This document shows, piece by piece, positions 5,255 through 12,701 of a stretch of 12,701 bases of DNA. Source of the DNA: an uncultured Saprospirales bacterium (GTDB lineage: Bacteria; Bacteroidota; Bacteroidia; Chitinophagales; JADIYW01). The translations under genes and the position numbers were made by a program. Location: the NCBI GenBank assembly GCA_938008535.1, contig CALLKF010000042.1, positions 1-12,701 on the forward strand, read 5' to 3'. The notes under the pieces are model-generated. The model had not been told where the DNA came from. It saw only the letters and a list, made by a program, of their open reading frames with translations, and searched no databases. How positions within the stretch are numbered: position 1 is the first letter of the stretch; each line of letters opens with the position of its first letter.

Positions 5255-6469
5255 CTAAGAAATCACACCAGAACCAATTAATTCATCATTATAATACCAA
5301 GCAGCAAATTGTCCAGGTGCAATACCACGTTGCAGATTTTTAAACACTATATACAATCCATTTTCTCGTTTATACAAACAACAATCTTCTAATGGTTGTC
5401 GATAACGAATTCGTACTTTGTAATTTTTTTGTTCACCATTTTTTAATTCTAAGTCGGGTCTAATCCAGTGTACTTCATCATTTTTAATAAATAATGAAGG
5501 TTTGTTTAAGGCAAAATGTTGTTCGCCTTCACCAACAAAAATAGCGTTCTCAGTTGTATCTGTTTGTATCACTAACAATGCTTCTTTAAAACCACCAATC
5601 CTAATACCTTTGCGCTGTCCAATAGTATAAAAATGCGCACCATTGTGTTCTCCAATTATTTTTCCATCATTAATTGAAAATTGATTTGGTTTCGATAATT
5701 CAACCAAAGAGTCATCTTCACAATTATCAAAAATATATTGGTAAGAAATTGCTTGATTTGGAATCAAAATTACATTTCCTTTTTTAGGTTTTAATTGTTG
5801 TTGTAGAAAATCAGGTAATTTTACTTTTCCAATAAAACATAAACCTTGAGAATCTTTTTTTTCTGCTGTAATTAAATCTTGCTCTTTTGCAATCTTTCGT
5901 ACTTCAGATTTTTGTAAGTCACCAATTGGAAACAATGCTTTTGCTAATTGTTCTTGATTTAACTGACATAAAAAATAGCTTTGATCTTTGTTATTATCTT
6001 TTCCAGCTAATAAATGATAAATTTTATTTGGTTGACTCATGCGATGCGTCACTACTTCACTTTCTAAATCACTTGTACTTTTTCTACAATAATGACCAGT
6101 TGCCACAAAATCAGCTCCTAATTTTAGTGCATGTTTTAAAAATATATCGAATTTAATTTCTCTGTTGCATAAAACGTCTGGATTTGGTGTTCTACCTTTT
6201 TCGTATTCAGCAAACATATAATCAACGATACGCGTTTTATATTCATCGCTTAAATCTAATGTTTGAAAAGGAATGCCTAATTTTTGTGCTACTAATAATG
6301 CATCATTGCTGTCATCTATCCAAGGACATTCGCCTTCAATGGTAACGCTTCCATCATGCCAGTTTTTCATAAATAAACCAATAACGTCGTAACCTTGCTG
6401 CAATAATAAATAAGCAGCAACGCTTGAGTCTACACCACCAGAAAGTCCAACTATTACACGTTTTTTCAC
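5255..6469 (-). CDS. mnmA: MnmA, tRNA-specific 2-thiouridylase
   Basis: Cytoplasmic enzyme that makes 2-thiouridine at wobble U34 of tRNA-Lys, -Glu and -Gln, using ATP to adenylate the base and a persulfide sulfur. The N-terminal PP-loop is GLSGGVDSSVAAY (8-20). The two catalytic cysteines are C101 (in NPDVLCNREIKF) and C211 (in DSQGLCFIGK). GHYCR (125-129) and DQSYFL (162-167) are also family motifs. HFYTIGQRKGIRIGG (279-293) opens the central domain, and RGIAPGQFAAWY (381-392) marks the C-terminal beta barrel. The 404 residues exceed the roughly 365 of E. coli, mainly through about 30 extra residues near 240-268, an insertion I believe common in Bacteroidota. The start is GTG at 6469, giving MKKRVIVGLSGG; an in-frame TAA lies four codons upstream, so no ATG start is possible. 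It is transcribed toward the clpS-side terminator and probably stands alone. Confidence 0.95.
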   Translation of the reverse strand: MKKRVIVGLSGGVDSSVAAYLLLQQGYDVIGLFMKNWHDGSVTIEGECPWIDDSNDALLVAQKLGIPFQTLDLSDEYKTRIVDYMFAEYEKGRTPNPDVLCNREIKFDIFLKHALKLGADFVATGHYCRKSTSDLESEVVTHRMSQPNKIYHLLAGKDNNKDQSYFLCQLNQEQLAKALFPIGDLQKSEVRKIAKEQDLITAEKKDSQGLCFIGKVKLPDFLQQQLKPKKGNVILIPNQAISYQYIFDNCEDDSLVELSKPNQFSINDGKIIGEHNGAHFYTIGQRKGIRIGGFKEALLVIQTDTTENAIFVGEGEQHFALNKPSLFIKNDEVHWIRPDLELKNGEQKNYKVRIRYRQPLEDCCLYKRENGLYIVFKNLQRGIAPGQFAAWYYNDELIGSGVIS

Positions 6470-6523
6470 TTTGTAAAATTAACCAAAAGCATTCCAAATA
6501 GATGTTATTTAAATAATAAAAAA

Positions 6524-6545
6524 ACCTGCGATTCTCATCGCAGGT
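6524..6545 (-). terminator. Intrinsic terminator of the large secreted metalloprotease gene
   Basis: ACCTGCGAT (6524-6532) and ATCGCAGGT (6537-6545) form a perfect 9-bp stem around a TCTC loop. On the minus strand it is followed by a run of seven T. It lies 36 bases after the stop of the upstream gene and separates it from mnmA, so mnmA must start from its own promoter in the 54 bases between. Confidence 0.9.
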
Positions 6546-6581
6546 CCAAACATAACATTCAATAATAACCCAAAAAACGAT

Positions 6582-9050
6582 TTATTTCGTAACAATAATT
6601 TTTCTAAATGTGTTGCCTTCGGGAAGCCCGAATTTCAGTAAGTAAGTTCCATTTGCCAATGTCGATAAGTCAATGTTTGTCTGCTTGTCACGGATGTTTT
6701 CGTATACATCCTGAAAAACTATTTGTCCCGAAAGGTCAAATAATTCAACGTTCATCGTTTTGGGTTCTTTTAGAGAAATGTTTATGTTAATGTTTGATTT
6801 TGTCGGATTAGGGTATACATTCAAGTTTTCAAATTGAGATTCAATTTCATTTACATCAGTTGGTGCTGCAATTGAAAAGGATGTATTTTTAAGACAATTG
6901 TTATTATCTTTTATAACTACAGCATAATTACCACTAGCTAAGTTGCTTAATGTTGAACTCGGTATAGTTGCATTGTTTACTGTGTATGTATATGGAACAG
7001 TACCACCAGATACATTTAATGTAGCTGAATAATTATTTACGCTAACTAATTGTGTATTTATAGATACTGAAATTGGTTGAGGTTGTGTAATTGTTTTTAC
7101 ACCAGTTGCAGAACAATTGAAGCCATCGGTTAAAGTAACTGTATAAGTACCTGCTGACAAGCCAGTAACAACAGTACCAGTTTGGTTGTTATTCCAACGC
7201 ATAGCATAACTACCATTTCCACCATTTGGATTTACACGCAAAGAACCATTTGTTCCACCATTGCAAGTTACATTTTGCACTACATCAATAGTCATATTTA
7301 TTGCTGGTGCTACTGTAATAAATGCAGTTCTAACTATAGAATCTTTAGAAGTTGCATTATAAGCAACGAATTTTATTGTATAGTTACCACTTGAAGTAAA
7401 TGTATGACTAATATTTTGAGCAGTGTAATCTACTGTTCCGTCGTTTGAAATATCCCATTTCCAACCTGTTGGATTACCAATCGATAAATCTGTAAATGTA
7501 ACAGTTAATGGTGCACAACCTTTTATTTTATCAGTGTTAAATTGAGCAGTAATTGGTGTTTCTGTTTGAACTATACATGATGAAGTGCTTTTTTTATGTT
7601 TTGGATAAGCACATGTTGCTGTTATAATACTTCTATTTACAATATTACTAACGCTATTGACATCTGTTGCAGCGTTTAAAACTCTTTTAGAACCACCATT
7701 TACCATAGTCGGATACATCAATTCTGCTTGATTGCCAACATGTCCTTGACCAAATGCGTGCCCTAATTCATGTAATACAACGCTTTCAAAATCAAATTGA
7801 CCTGAGCTTGGTAACGCTGCACCTAAATTAAATGCTGCATCTGGACTAAAAATCATATCAATTGATTCTGGAAATATAGGTGTTGTATTGCTACATATTG
7901 AATATGTACTATATGTTACACCTAATGCACCAGCTGGTAATGGACAATTTGAAGCAGCAAAACTTATTAGATTCACATTGTCTGTTTGATCTGCACATGA
8001 ATTAGAAACAGTTGTGCCACTTACGGATGCATTTACACCTGTTTTACAAACCCATTGATTTAATGCTCTGTTGAAAGTTGCTTTTGCATCAGCGTTTGCA
8101 TTAAAATTTGTGTTCATGCTAAATGTATAACCACCTGTTCCATTTTTATCAATTAATACCAACTGGTTTTTTTTATATTCAAACTGATTATATGTTACTT
8201 CAAGTGTGCCAGGTGACTCAATAACTGCGCCATCTTTATCTATCACTCTTACAATTCCATTTCCAGCACCACCATTTCCAAAGATAGATGAACCAGGAAC
8301 TATTACTTTAATTTCAGTGTTTGACCAAGAAATAATATAGGAACTATCAACAGAGAAAAATGCAGTTGACGACGTACTGTTTGCATTTCTGAACTGTACT
8401 GAAGATGTTGCAGTTTTTTCTTTAAATCCAAATCCAGTAATAGTTAAAATACTTTGTGTGCCGGCAGTGATTGAAACTGGAGAAAAATAAGAGATAGAAG
8501 CTTCACCATCTAAGTCGTATGTTTCAGTGCTTTCAACCTCACGCGATAAAGAACTTGTATTTTTTTGTATTAAATTAGTTACTACAGAGATGTTTTGGTA
8601 AGTGTCAAAAGGATCAGCATATTTTCCGCTAACTGCATCGCGTTGAATAAAACCTTGAGCAGCAGCATAAATTTCGAATTGTTTATTTTTAGAAACGTAA
8701 TTTTTTAAAGAAGCAGTATTTTTATTTAAAAAGAATATACCTTCTGAACCTATTATTAATTCAGCATTTGGTTCAACTATTAATAATTTTCCATCAATTT
8801 CGCCACCAGGTGTAACTACATCAATTTTTGAAGGTGCATTATTTTTTAATTGATTAGAAACTTCTATAGTATTAACTGTGAAAATAGATGTTTTATCTAA
8901 ATTCCAAAATGATTGTTGTTTAACAACTTTACCTTCAATAATAATTTCTGATTTGGATGTTCTGTTATCCAAAGATACTTTGGACAGCAGGCACGAAGCA
9001 TCGCACCAATAGCAATAAAATATTGCTAAAATTAACAAATAGGGTTTCAT
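6582..9050 (-). CDS. Secreted multidomain matrixin-like metalloprotease with T9SS type A sorting domain
   Basis: An 822-residue protein. Residues 1-19 are an export signal (MKPYLLILAIFYCYWCDAS). Residues about 30-115 form a beta-rich N-domain (IIEGKVVKQQSFW...GSEGIFFL). About 184-285 is an IPT/TIG-like Ig fold (ISYFSPVSITAGTQSILTIT). The protease domain, about 290-480, carries HELGHAFGQGH (H427, E428, H431, H437 as zinc ligands and catalytic Glu) and a downstream AELMYP Met-turn (M445), as in matrixins. About 498-580 is a PKD domain (GCAPLTVTFTDLS; WKWDISNDGT). About 583-658 is a SprB-like repeat (NVTCNGGTNGSLRV...GLSAGTYTVTLTDGFNC), with a second degenerate copy at about 659-728. Residues 742-822 are the T9SS type A tail (NLNVYPNPTKSNI...LANGTYLLKF...KKIIV-like end). 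It is probably secreted or anchored at the cell surface. No pro-domain cysteine switch was recognised. The substrate is unknown. It has its own promoter and terminator. Confidence 0.9.
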   Translation of the reverse strand: MKPYLLILAIFYCYWCDASCLLSKVSLDNRTSKSEIIIEGKVVKQQSFWNLDKTSIFTVNTIEVSNQLKNNAPSKIDVVTPGGEIDGKLLIVEPNAELIIGSEGIFFLNKNTASLKNYVSKNKQFEIYAAAQGFIQRDAVSGKYADPFDTYQNISVVTNLIQKNTSSLSREVESTETYDLDGEASISYFSPVSITAGTQSILTITGFGFKEKTATSSVQFRNANSTSSTAFFSVDSSYIISWSNTEIKVIVPGSSIFGNGGAGNGIVRVIDKDGAVIESPGTLEVTYNQFEYKKNQLVLIDKNGTGGYTFSMNTNFNANADAKATFNRALNQWVCKTGVNASVSGTTVSNSCADQTDNVNLISFAASNCPLPAGALGVTYSTYSICSNTTPIFPESIDMIFSPDAAFNLGAALPSSGQFDFESVVLHELGHAFGQGHVGNQAELMYPTMVNGGSKRVLNAATDVNSVSNIVNRSIITATCAYPKHKKSTSSCIVQTETPITAQFNTDKIKGCAPLTVTFTDLSIGNPTGWKWDISNDGTVDYTAQNISHTFTSSGNYTIKFVAYNATSKDSIVRTAFITVAPAINMTIDVVQNVTCNGGTNGSLRVNPNGGNGSYAMRWNNNQTGTVVTGLSAGTYTVTLTDGFNCSATGVKTITQPQPISVSINTQLVSVNNYSATLNVSGGTVPYTYTVNNATIPSSTLSNLASGNYAVVIKDNNNCLKNTSFSIAAPTDVNEIESQFENLNVYPNPTKSNININISLKEPKTMNVELFDLSGQIVFQDVYENIRDKQTNIDLSTLANGTYLLKFGLPEGNTFRKIIVTK

Positions 9051-9080
9051 GTTGTGTTTTTATGTTTCGAATAGGGTATT

Positions 9081-9112
9081 GCAAACTTAGCACGTATTTT
9101 TCTAATTGTCAA
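9081..9112 (-). promoter_or_regulatory. Bacteroidota-type promoter of the secreted metalloprotease gene
   Basis: On the minus strand TTGACA (9112-9107) and TAAGTTTGC (9089-9081) match TTG / TAnnTTTG, with 20 bases between TTG and TA. The box ends about 30 bases before the ATG at 9050. The divergent miaE start at 9177 shares this 126-base region; near it only an imperfect TATATTTTT box is visible. Confidence 0.75.
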
Positions 9113-9176
9113 CACTAAAAAAACATATAATTAAAATAAAATGTATAAACAGCATTAAAAACTATATTTTTACAAC

Positions 9177-9758
9177 ATGTTAGGTTTAAAATTAGCAACT
9201 GATCCGCGTTGGGTAAATTTAGCTTCTATATCGATTGAAGATATTCTTACAGACCACGCATTTTGTGAACAAAAGGCAACAACTAACTGTATCAGTCTGA
9301 TACAGTTATATCCTGAAAAACAGTATTTAGTAGATAAATTAATACCGATAGTAAATGAAGAATGGTCGCACTTTAAAATGGTGGTTGATGAACTAAAAAA
9401 GAGGAATTTAAAGCTCGGTGCACAGCGTCAGGATAAATATGTAGTTGCACTCAATATTTTTTTTAAAAAAGGTGGAAGTCCAGATGACAGATTCTTAGAT
9501 AGATTATTATTAGCTGCTTTAATTGAGGCAAGAAGTTGTGAGCGATTCAGGTTATTATCATTAGATATAAGCGATGACAATTTGAAACATTTTTATCATA
9601 AACTAATGATATCAGAAGCCACGCATTACCGTTTATTTATTGATATTGCAGAGCAATATTTTGATAAAGAGAAAGTGAAAAACCGTTGGAATGAATGGTT
9701 AGATCATGAAACAAAAGTATTGAGTGAATTAGAATTGCGTGGTGACAGAGTACATTAA
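9177..9758 (+). CDS. miaE: MiaE, tRNA-(ms2io6A) hydroxylase
   Basis: Diiron, oxygen-dependent enzyme that hydroxylates the isopentenyl group of ms2i6A at position 37 of tRNAs reading UNN codons. The 193 residues form a ferritin-like four-helix bundle. The likely iron ligands are E31 (in DHAFCEQKA), E62 with H65 (in NEEWSHFKMV), E117 (in LIEARSCERF) and E147 with H150 (in ISEATHYRLF). Repeated ExxH pairs and the phrase DPRWVNLA near the N-terminus are typical of the family. The product needs the MiaA/MiaB pathway, not seen in this window. It is followed after 38 bases by hemF on the same strand with no terminator between, so the two may be co-transcribed; both enzymes use molecular oxygen. The start is the ATG at 9177; no clear Shine-Dalgarno is visible. 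Confidence 0.93.
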   Translation: MLGLKLATDPRWVNLASISIEDILTDHAFCEQKATTNCISLIQLYPEKQYLVDKLIPIVNEEWSHFKMVVDELKKRNLKLGAQRQDKYVVALNIFFKKGGSPDDRFLDRLLLAALIEARSCERFRLLSLDISDDNLKHFYHKLMISEATHYRLFIDIAEQYFDKEKVKNRWNEWLDHETKVLSELELRGDRVH

Positions 9759-9796
9759 TTTTTTTTTGATTTTTTATTTTACAGAAATTTATTTTA

Positions 9797-10705
9797 ATGA
9801 ATACATCATTACAATCCATCAAAAAATATTTATTAGAACTACAACAATCTATCTGTGATGAGTTAGAAAAATTAGATGGAAAAGCTACTTTTAAATCTGA
9901 TGTTTGGACCAGAATAGAAGGTGGTGGTGGCGATTCGCGTGTTATTGAAAATGGTATTGTTTTTGAAAAAGGTGGTGTCAATTTTTCACATGTATTTGGT
10001 GTGTTGCCTGATGTTTTGAAATCAGAATCACGAAATGCAAATTATTTTCATGCAACAGGTGTATCCATTGTTATACATACACAAAATCCATTTGTGCCAA
10101 TCATTCACATGAATGTGCGTTATTTTTGTATGATGGAAAATGAAAATTCTGAAATTATTGACGAATGGTTTGGTGGTGGCATTGACGTATCACCAGCATA
10201 TCCAAATGAAACTGATACGTTGCATTTACATCAAACGTTGAAAAATGCTTGCGATAAATTTGATACTTCATTTTATCCAACATTTAAAACCTGGTGCGAT
10301 GACTATTTTACGATAAAACATAGAAATGAAATGCGTGGTGTTGGTGGAATTTTCTTCGATCATTTGCGGCCCAAAAATGATGATGAAAATCAACATTTAT
10401 TTTCTTTTTTACAAGCGATTGGAAATAGTTTTATTCCAATTTATAAAACCATAGTTGAAAATAATAAAGACAGATCTTTTACCGATAAAAATAAAGAATG
10501 GCAATTTATTCGTCGTGGTAGATATGCTGAATTTAATTTGGTGTATGATAGAGGCACACACTTTGGCTTAAAAACAAATGGTCGAATTGAGTCTATTTTA
10601 ATGAGTTTGCCACCACACGCAGAATGGAAATATAATTTTCATCCAGAAATTGATAGTGAAGAAGAAAACGCATTACAATTTTTTCAACCAAAAGATTGGT
10701 TTTAG
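9797..10705 (+). CDS. hemF: HemF, oxygen-dependent coproporphyrinogen III oxidase
   Basis: Cytoplasmic enzyme that oxidatively decarboxylates two propionates of coproporphyrinogen III to vinyl groups, giving protoporphyrinogen IX in heme synthesis, using O2 and no metal or organic cofactor. The 302 residues are standard length (299 in E. coli). Diagnostic stretches in order: RIEGGGGDSRV (39-49), FEKGGVNFSHVFG (56-68), HMNVRYF (104-110), WFGGGIDVSPAYP (124-136), HRNEMRGVGGIFFDHL (175-190), FIRRGRYAEFNLVYDRGT (237-254), and GRIESILMSLPPHAEWKY (262-279). The conserved family histidines are represented by H94, H104, H143/H145 and H175. It probably shares a transcript with miaE. Its stop is 3 bases from the stop of the convergent next gene, and no terminator is visible between them. 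Confidence 0.96.
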   Translation: MNTSLQSIKKYLLELQQSICDELEKLDGKATFKSDVWTRIEGGGGDSRVIENGIVFEKGGVNFSHVFGVLPDVLKSESRNANYFHATGVSIVIHTQNPFVPIIHMNVRYFCMMENENSEIIDEWFGGGIDVSPAYPNETDTLHLHQTLKNACDKFDTSFYPTFKTWCDDYFTIKHRNEMRGVGGIFFDHLRPKNDDENQHLFSFLQAIGNSFIPIYKTIVENNKDRSFTDKNKEWQFIRRGRYAEFNLVYDRGTHFGLKTNGRIESILMSLPPHAEWKYNFHPEIDSEEENALQFFQPKDWF

Positions 10706-10708
10706 ATT

Positions 10709-11962
10709 TTACGTTTTTTGTGGTTTCTTTTTTGCAGCAGGAAATAAAATATTATTCAGAATTAATCGATAACCAGCTGACTTTGGATGCAAATTTAAAT
10801 CAGTAACCGGATCACCAACACGATGCTGATAATCTTCCGGATCGTGGCCGCCAAAAAATGTCCAAGTGCCTTTTCCTAAAACACCATGTATATACTTGGC
10901 TTCGTTTAAACTTTTCGTTTCACCTAAAATCAATACATCAGATTTGATATATTGTTTTTTATAAGCAGTCGTTTGACCCATAAAACCTTTAATCATTTTC
11001 TCATGATCTTGTGTCAACATAGAAGGAATTTGATCCCATTTTGCTGAAAAATCAAACAACGAAAAATAATCCATTTCCTGTTTTACTGGTCGCATTTGTG
11101 AAACATCAATCGTTGAGAATTCGTATTCATAAGGATTAGCGCTTATTTGATAATTTTGAAACGCAAAACTATTATCAAAATTTAATTTGCTTTGCGAATT
11201 AGGATTCATTGCATCATGATCGAATTGAGTAGCACAAATATCAACACCTTCAGCAGCCAACGCAATGTCATACGAGTCAGTTGCAGAGCACATGGCAAAC
11301 ATATAACCACCACCAATTACAAAGTCTTTTATTTTTTTTGCAACTGCTAACTTTTCTTGTGAAACCTTAGTAAAACCTAATAGTTTGGCACGTTTCTCAT
11401 AATCAGAAACTTGATTTTGATACCATACAGCATTCTGATACATTGCCCAAAATTTACCGTATTGTCCAGTAAAATCTTCGTGATGCAAATGAAGCCAATC
11501 ATATAAATGCAATTCATCGCCTAAAATTTCTTCATCATAAATTACTTTGTAAGGAATTTCCGCATAGGTTAAAACCAACGTTACGGCATCGTCCCAAGGT
11601 TGATTTGTTTTTGGTGAATAAACTGCAACTTTCGGTGGTTTTTCCAAACGCACCACATCCATATTTACTTCTGGATTTGCAATGTCTGCTAATATTTTAC
11701 TCATCGCAGCATCTGCAACGGTTTCGTATTTCACATTTCTAATTAAACATTCTTTTTCAAAATTGGCATCGTATGGAAAAGCAAAACTTCCACCACGATA
11801 ATTGAGTAACCAATCTACTGGAGAATTTTTTGCTAAAATCCAATACGCAATTCCATATGCTTTTAAATGGTTTGTTTGTGCATCATCCATTGGAATTAAA
11901 ATAAATGACGCTTTCCCATAAAGCGTAAAAAAGAGTAATATTGAAAAAAACAGTTTATTCAT
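10709..11962 (-). CDS. Conserved secreted Bacteroidota protein, often mislabelled asparagine synthetase B
   Basis: A 417-residue protein with an N-terminal signal (MNKLFFSILLFFTLYGKAS), so probably periplasmic. I recognise the family from Bacteroidota genomes, where it is commonly named asparagine synthetase B. The sequence does not support that name: there is no N-terminal catalytic Cys of an Ntn amidotransferase and no SGGxDS ATP-pyrophosphatase loop. Conserved-looking blocks are ILIPMDDAQTNHLKAYGIAYW (21-41), YRGGSFAFP (55-63), PWDDAVTLVLTYAEIPY (122-138), DWLHLHHEDFTGQYGKFW (155-172), GGGYMFAMCSATDSYDIALA (217-236) and FFGGHDPEDYQHRVGDP (368-384). The GGGYMFAMCSATD segment and the His/Asp-rich GGHDPEDYQHR segment loosely recall class I amidotransferase-like or ThuA-like folds, which is inference only. 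A TATTTTTG box (11977-11970) lies 8 bases before the ATG, and the upstream gene is 51 bases away. Function unknown. Confidence 0.85.
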   Translation of the reverse strand: MNKLFFSILLFFTLYGKASFILIPMDDAQTNHLKAYGIAYWILAKNSPVDWLLNYRGGSFAFPYDANFEKECLIRNVKYETVADAAMSKILADIANPEVNMDVVRLEKPPKVAVYSPKTNQPWDDAVTLVLTYAEIPYKVIYDEEILGDELHLYDWLHLHHEDFTGQYGKFWAMYQNAVWYQNQVSDYEKRAKLLGFTKVSQEKLAVAKKIKDFVIGGGYMFAMCSATDSYDIALAAEGVDICATQFDHDAMNPNSQSKLNFDNSFAFQNYQISANPYEYEFSTIDVSQMRPVKQEMDYFSLFDFSAKWDQIPSMLTQDHEKMIKGFMGQTTAYKKQYIKSDVLILGETKSLNEAKYIHGVLGKGTWTFFGGHDPEDYQHRVGDPVTDLNLHPKSAGYRLILNNILFPAAKKKPQKT

Positions 11963-12013
11963 TGCTTATCAAAAATAATACAAAATTTATACCGATTTGG
12001 TTAATTTTTGTTT

Positions 12014-12701
12014 TTAATAACCATAATGTGCGTACAAGACATCTATTGCAGCTTGTTGTGCTGGAAATGCTGCTTTTAATTTTGCTTTATATTCAGCAAC
12101 ACTTCTTAAATCTGAACTGAATACATTATACAATTGCGGAAACGTCATGTTTGATACATTATCGAATGTTTCATTGGTGCCATCATCTTGCAAATCATGA
12201 TACACACCATAAGGTATAAAATCAGCTGCTGGTGTTTCGTTATAATCTAAATATTTTTGTTTACCATAAGTATAAAATAAACCAAAGTTTGATAAATCTT
12301 CGGCCCAAGCTTCAGACATCCCAATGATTCCAGAGTTAGGAAATGCTGCTTCGCCATAACCACCATGTGCATAAATATATTCTACGTAAGGCAACCAAAA
12401 TGCTGGACCTACTTTTGCGTAATGACTTGCATGCGATAATTCGTGAAACATAGTTTCTATAAATGAAGCTCTTGCTGCATTTGCATATCTAGTATAAAAT
12501 GGTGCATATAAATCTGGTAATTGGTTTTTAATGACTGCTGCTAATGTACCTGCAAGATTAGCAGGTAAACCAAATAAATTGGTTAATAATTGCGTTGGAT
12601 TTGCAATGTTTTGATCTGCCATATTATGCAACATTGGTGTTGCATACGAAGTACTGATAGGTGCATCTTTTCCTAACCAGAATAAAAACTTTTGACTTGG
12701 C
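12014..12701 (-). CDS. HExxH metalloprotease-like protein, C-terminal part (cut by window edge)
   Basis: The frame is open from the window edge, so the true start lies to the right; the visible part is 228 codons and begins PSQKFLFWLGKDAPISTSYATP. It carries FHELSHASHY, an HExxH zinc motif with an extra His, and about 60 residues later GMSEAWAEDLSNFG, where the Glu of SEAWAE is a plausible third ligand as in gluzincins. The tail ends ...IDVLYAHYGY. I recall similar uncharacterised proteins in Bacteroidota but cannot name the family. The order HExxH...EAWAE fits an active zinc peptidase, not a degenerate one. The next gene on the strand starts 51 bases after its stop with no terminator between, so the two may be one operon. 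Whether it is a lipoprotein or secreted cannot be seen, because the N-terminus is missing. Confidence 0.75.
   Translation of the reverse strand, partial: PSQKFLFWLGKDAPISTSYATPMLHNMADQNIANPTQLLTNLFGLPANLAGTLAAVIKNQLPDLYAPFYTRYANAARASFIETMFHELSHASHYAKVGPAFWLPYVEYIYAHGGYGEAAFPNSGIIGMSEAWAEDLSNFGLFYTYGKQKYLDYNETPAADFIPYGVYHDLQDDGTNETFDNVSNMTFPQLYNVFSSDLRSVAEYKAKLKAAFPAQQAAIDVLYAHYGY

Noticed and set aside
5887..6156. Plus-strand frame of 89 codons inside mnmA
   Set aside because: It is antisense to conserved MnmA sequence; no start signals and no recognisable protein.
7182..7394. Plus-strand frame inside the secreted metalloprotease gene, and a similar one at 6608-6790
   Set aside because: Both are antisense to PKD, SprB-like or T9SS-tail coding sequence and show low-complexity translation.
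9637..9981. Minus-strand frame of 114 codons spanning the miaE-hemF junction
   Set aside because: It is antisense to the conserved ends of two well-supported genes.
10709..11962. Assignment of the 417-residue gene as asparagine synthetase
   Set aside because: No N-terminal catalytic cysteine, no SGGxDS loop, and an export signal is present.
1..12701. CRISPR arrays, insertion sequences, toxin-antitoxin or defence systems
   Set aside because: No regularly spaced repeats, no transposase and no recognisable defence genes were seen on either strand.

Overview
The window is AT-rich DNA from a member of the Bacteroidota. Four lines of evidence support this: promoters of the TTG / TAnnTTTG type at several genes, a secreted protein ending in a type IX secretion (T9SS) sorting tail, a czc/cus-type efflux gene preceded by a small Cys/His-rich protein typical of this phylum, and a 417-residue secreted family known to me only from this phylum. 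Aerobic heme synthesis (hemF) and a diiron tRNA hydroxylase (miaE) suggest life with oxygen. I cannot place it below phylum with confidence; a Chitinophagales-like lineage is a guess.

Layout. (1) 1-1683, minus strand: the N-terminal half of a heavy-metal RND efflux pump (CusA/CzcA family), cut by the window edge, preceded by a small exported Cys/His-rich protein. A strong promoter sits so close to the small gene that its mRNA may be leaderless. (2) 1776-3595, plus strand: a probable integration module, consisting of a promoter, a leader with two back-to-back hairpins, a helix-turn-helix protein and a tyrosine recombinase, the two genes overlapping by ATGA. (3) 3633-3738: a strong bidirectional terminator and a CAU-anticodon tRNA on the minus strand, with its 3' end facing the recombinase. 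This is the classic layout of one end of an element integrated at a tRNA gene, so parts 1 and 2 may be an island with metal-efflux cargo. The other end would lie to the left, outside the window. (4) 3848-5165, plus strand: clpS and aat, the bacterial N-degron pair, then a two-helix membrane protein and a terminator. (5) 5255-6469, minus strand: mnmA, starting at GTG. (6) 6582-9050, minus strand: a large secreted multidomain metalloprotease with a T9SS tail, with its own promoter and terminator. (7) 9177-10705, plus strand: miaE and hemF. (8) 10709-12701, minus strand: a conserved secreted protein often labelled 'asparagine synthetase B' without the matching motifs, preceded by the C-terminal part of an HExxH metalloprotease-like gene.

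Parts 4 to 8 look like ordinary chromosome: protein quality control (clpS/aat), tRNA modification (mnmA, miaE) and heme synthesis. The unusual material is in parts 1 to 3, plus the uncharacterised secreted proteins of parts 6 and 8. I found no CRISPR array and no insertion sequence. No stretch over 300 bases lacks a gene; the longest gap, 1684-1940, holds two divergent promoters and the hairpin leader.
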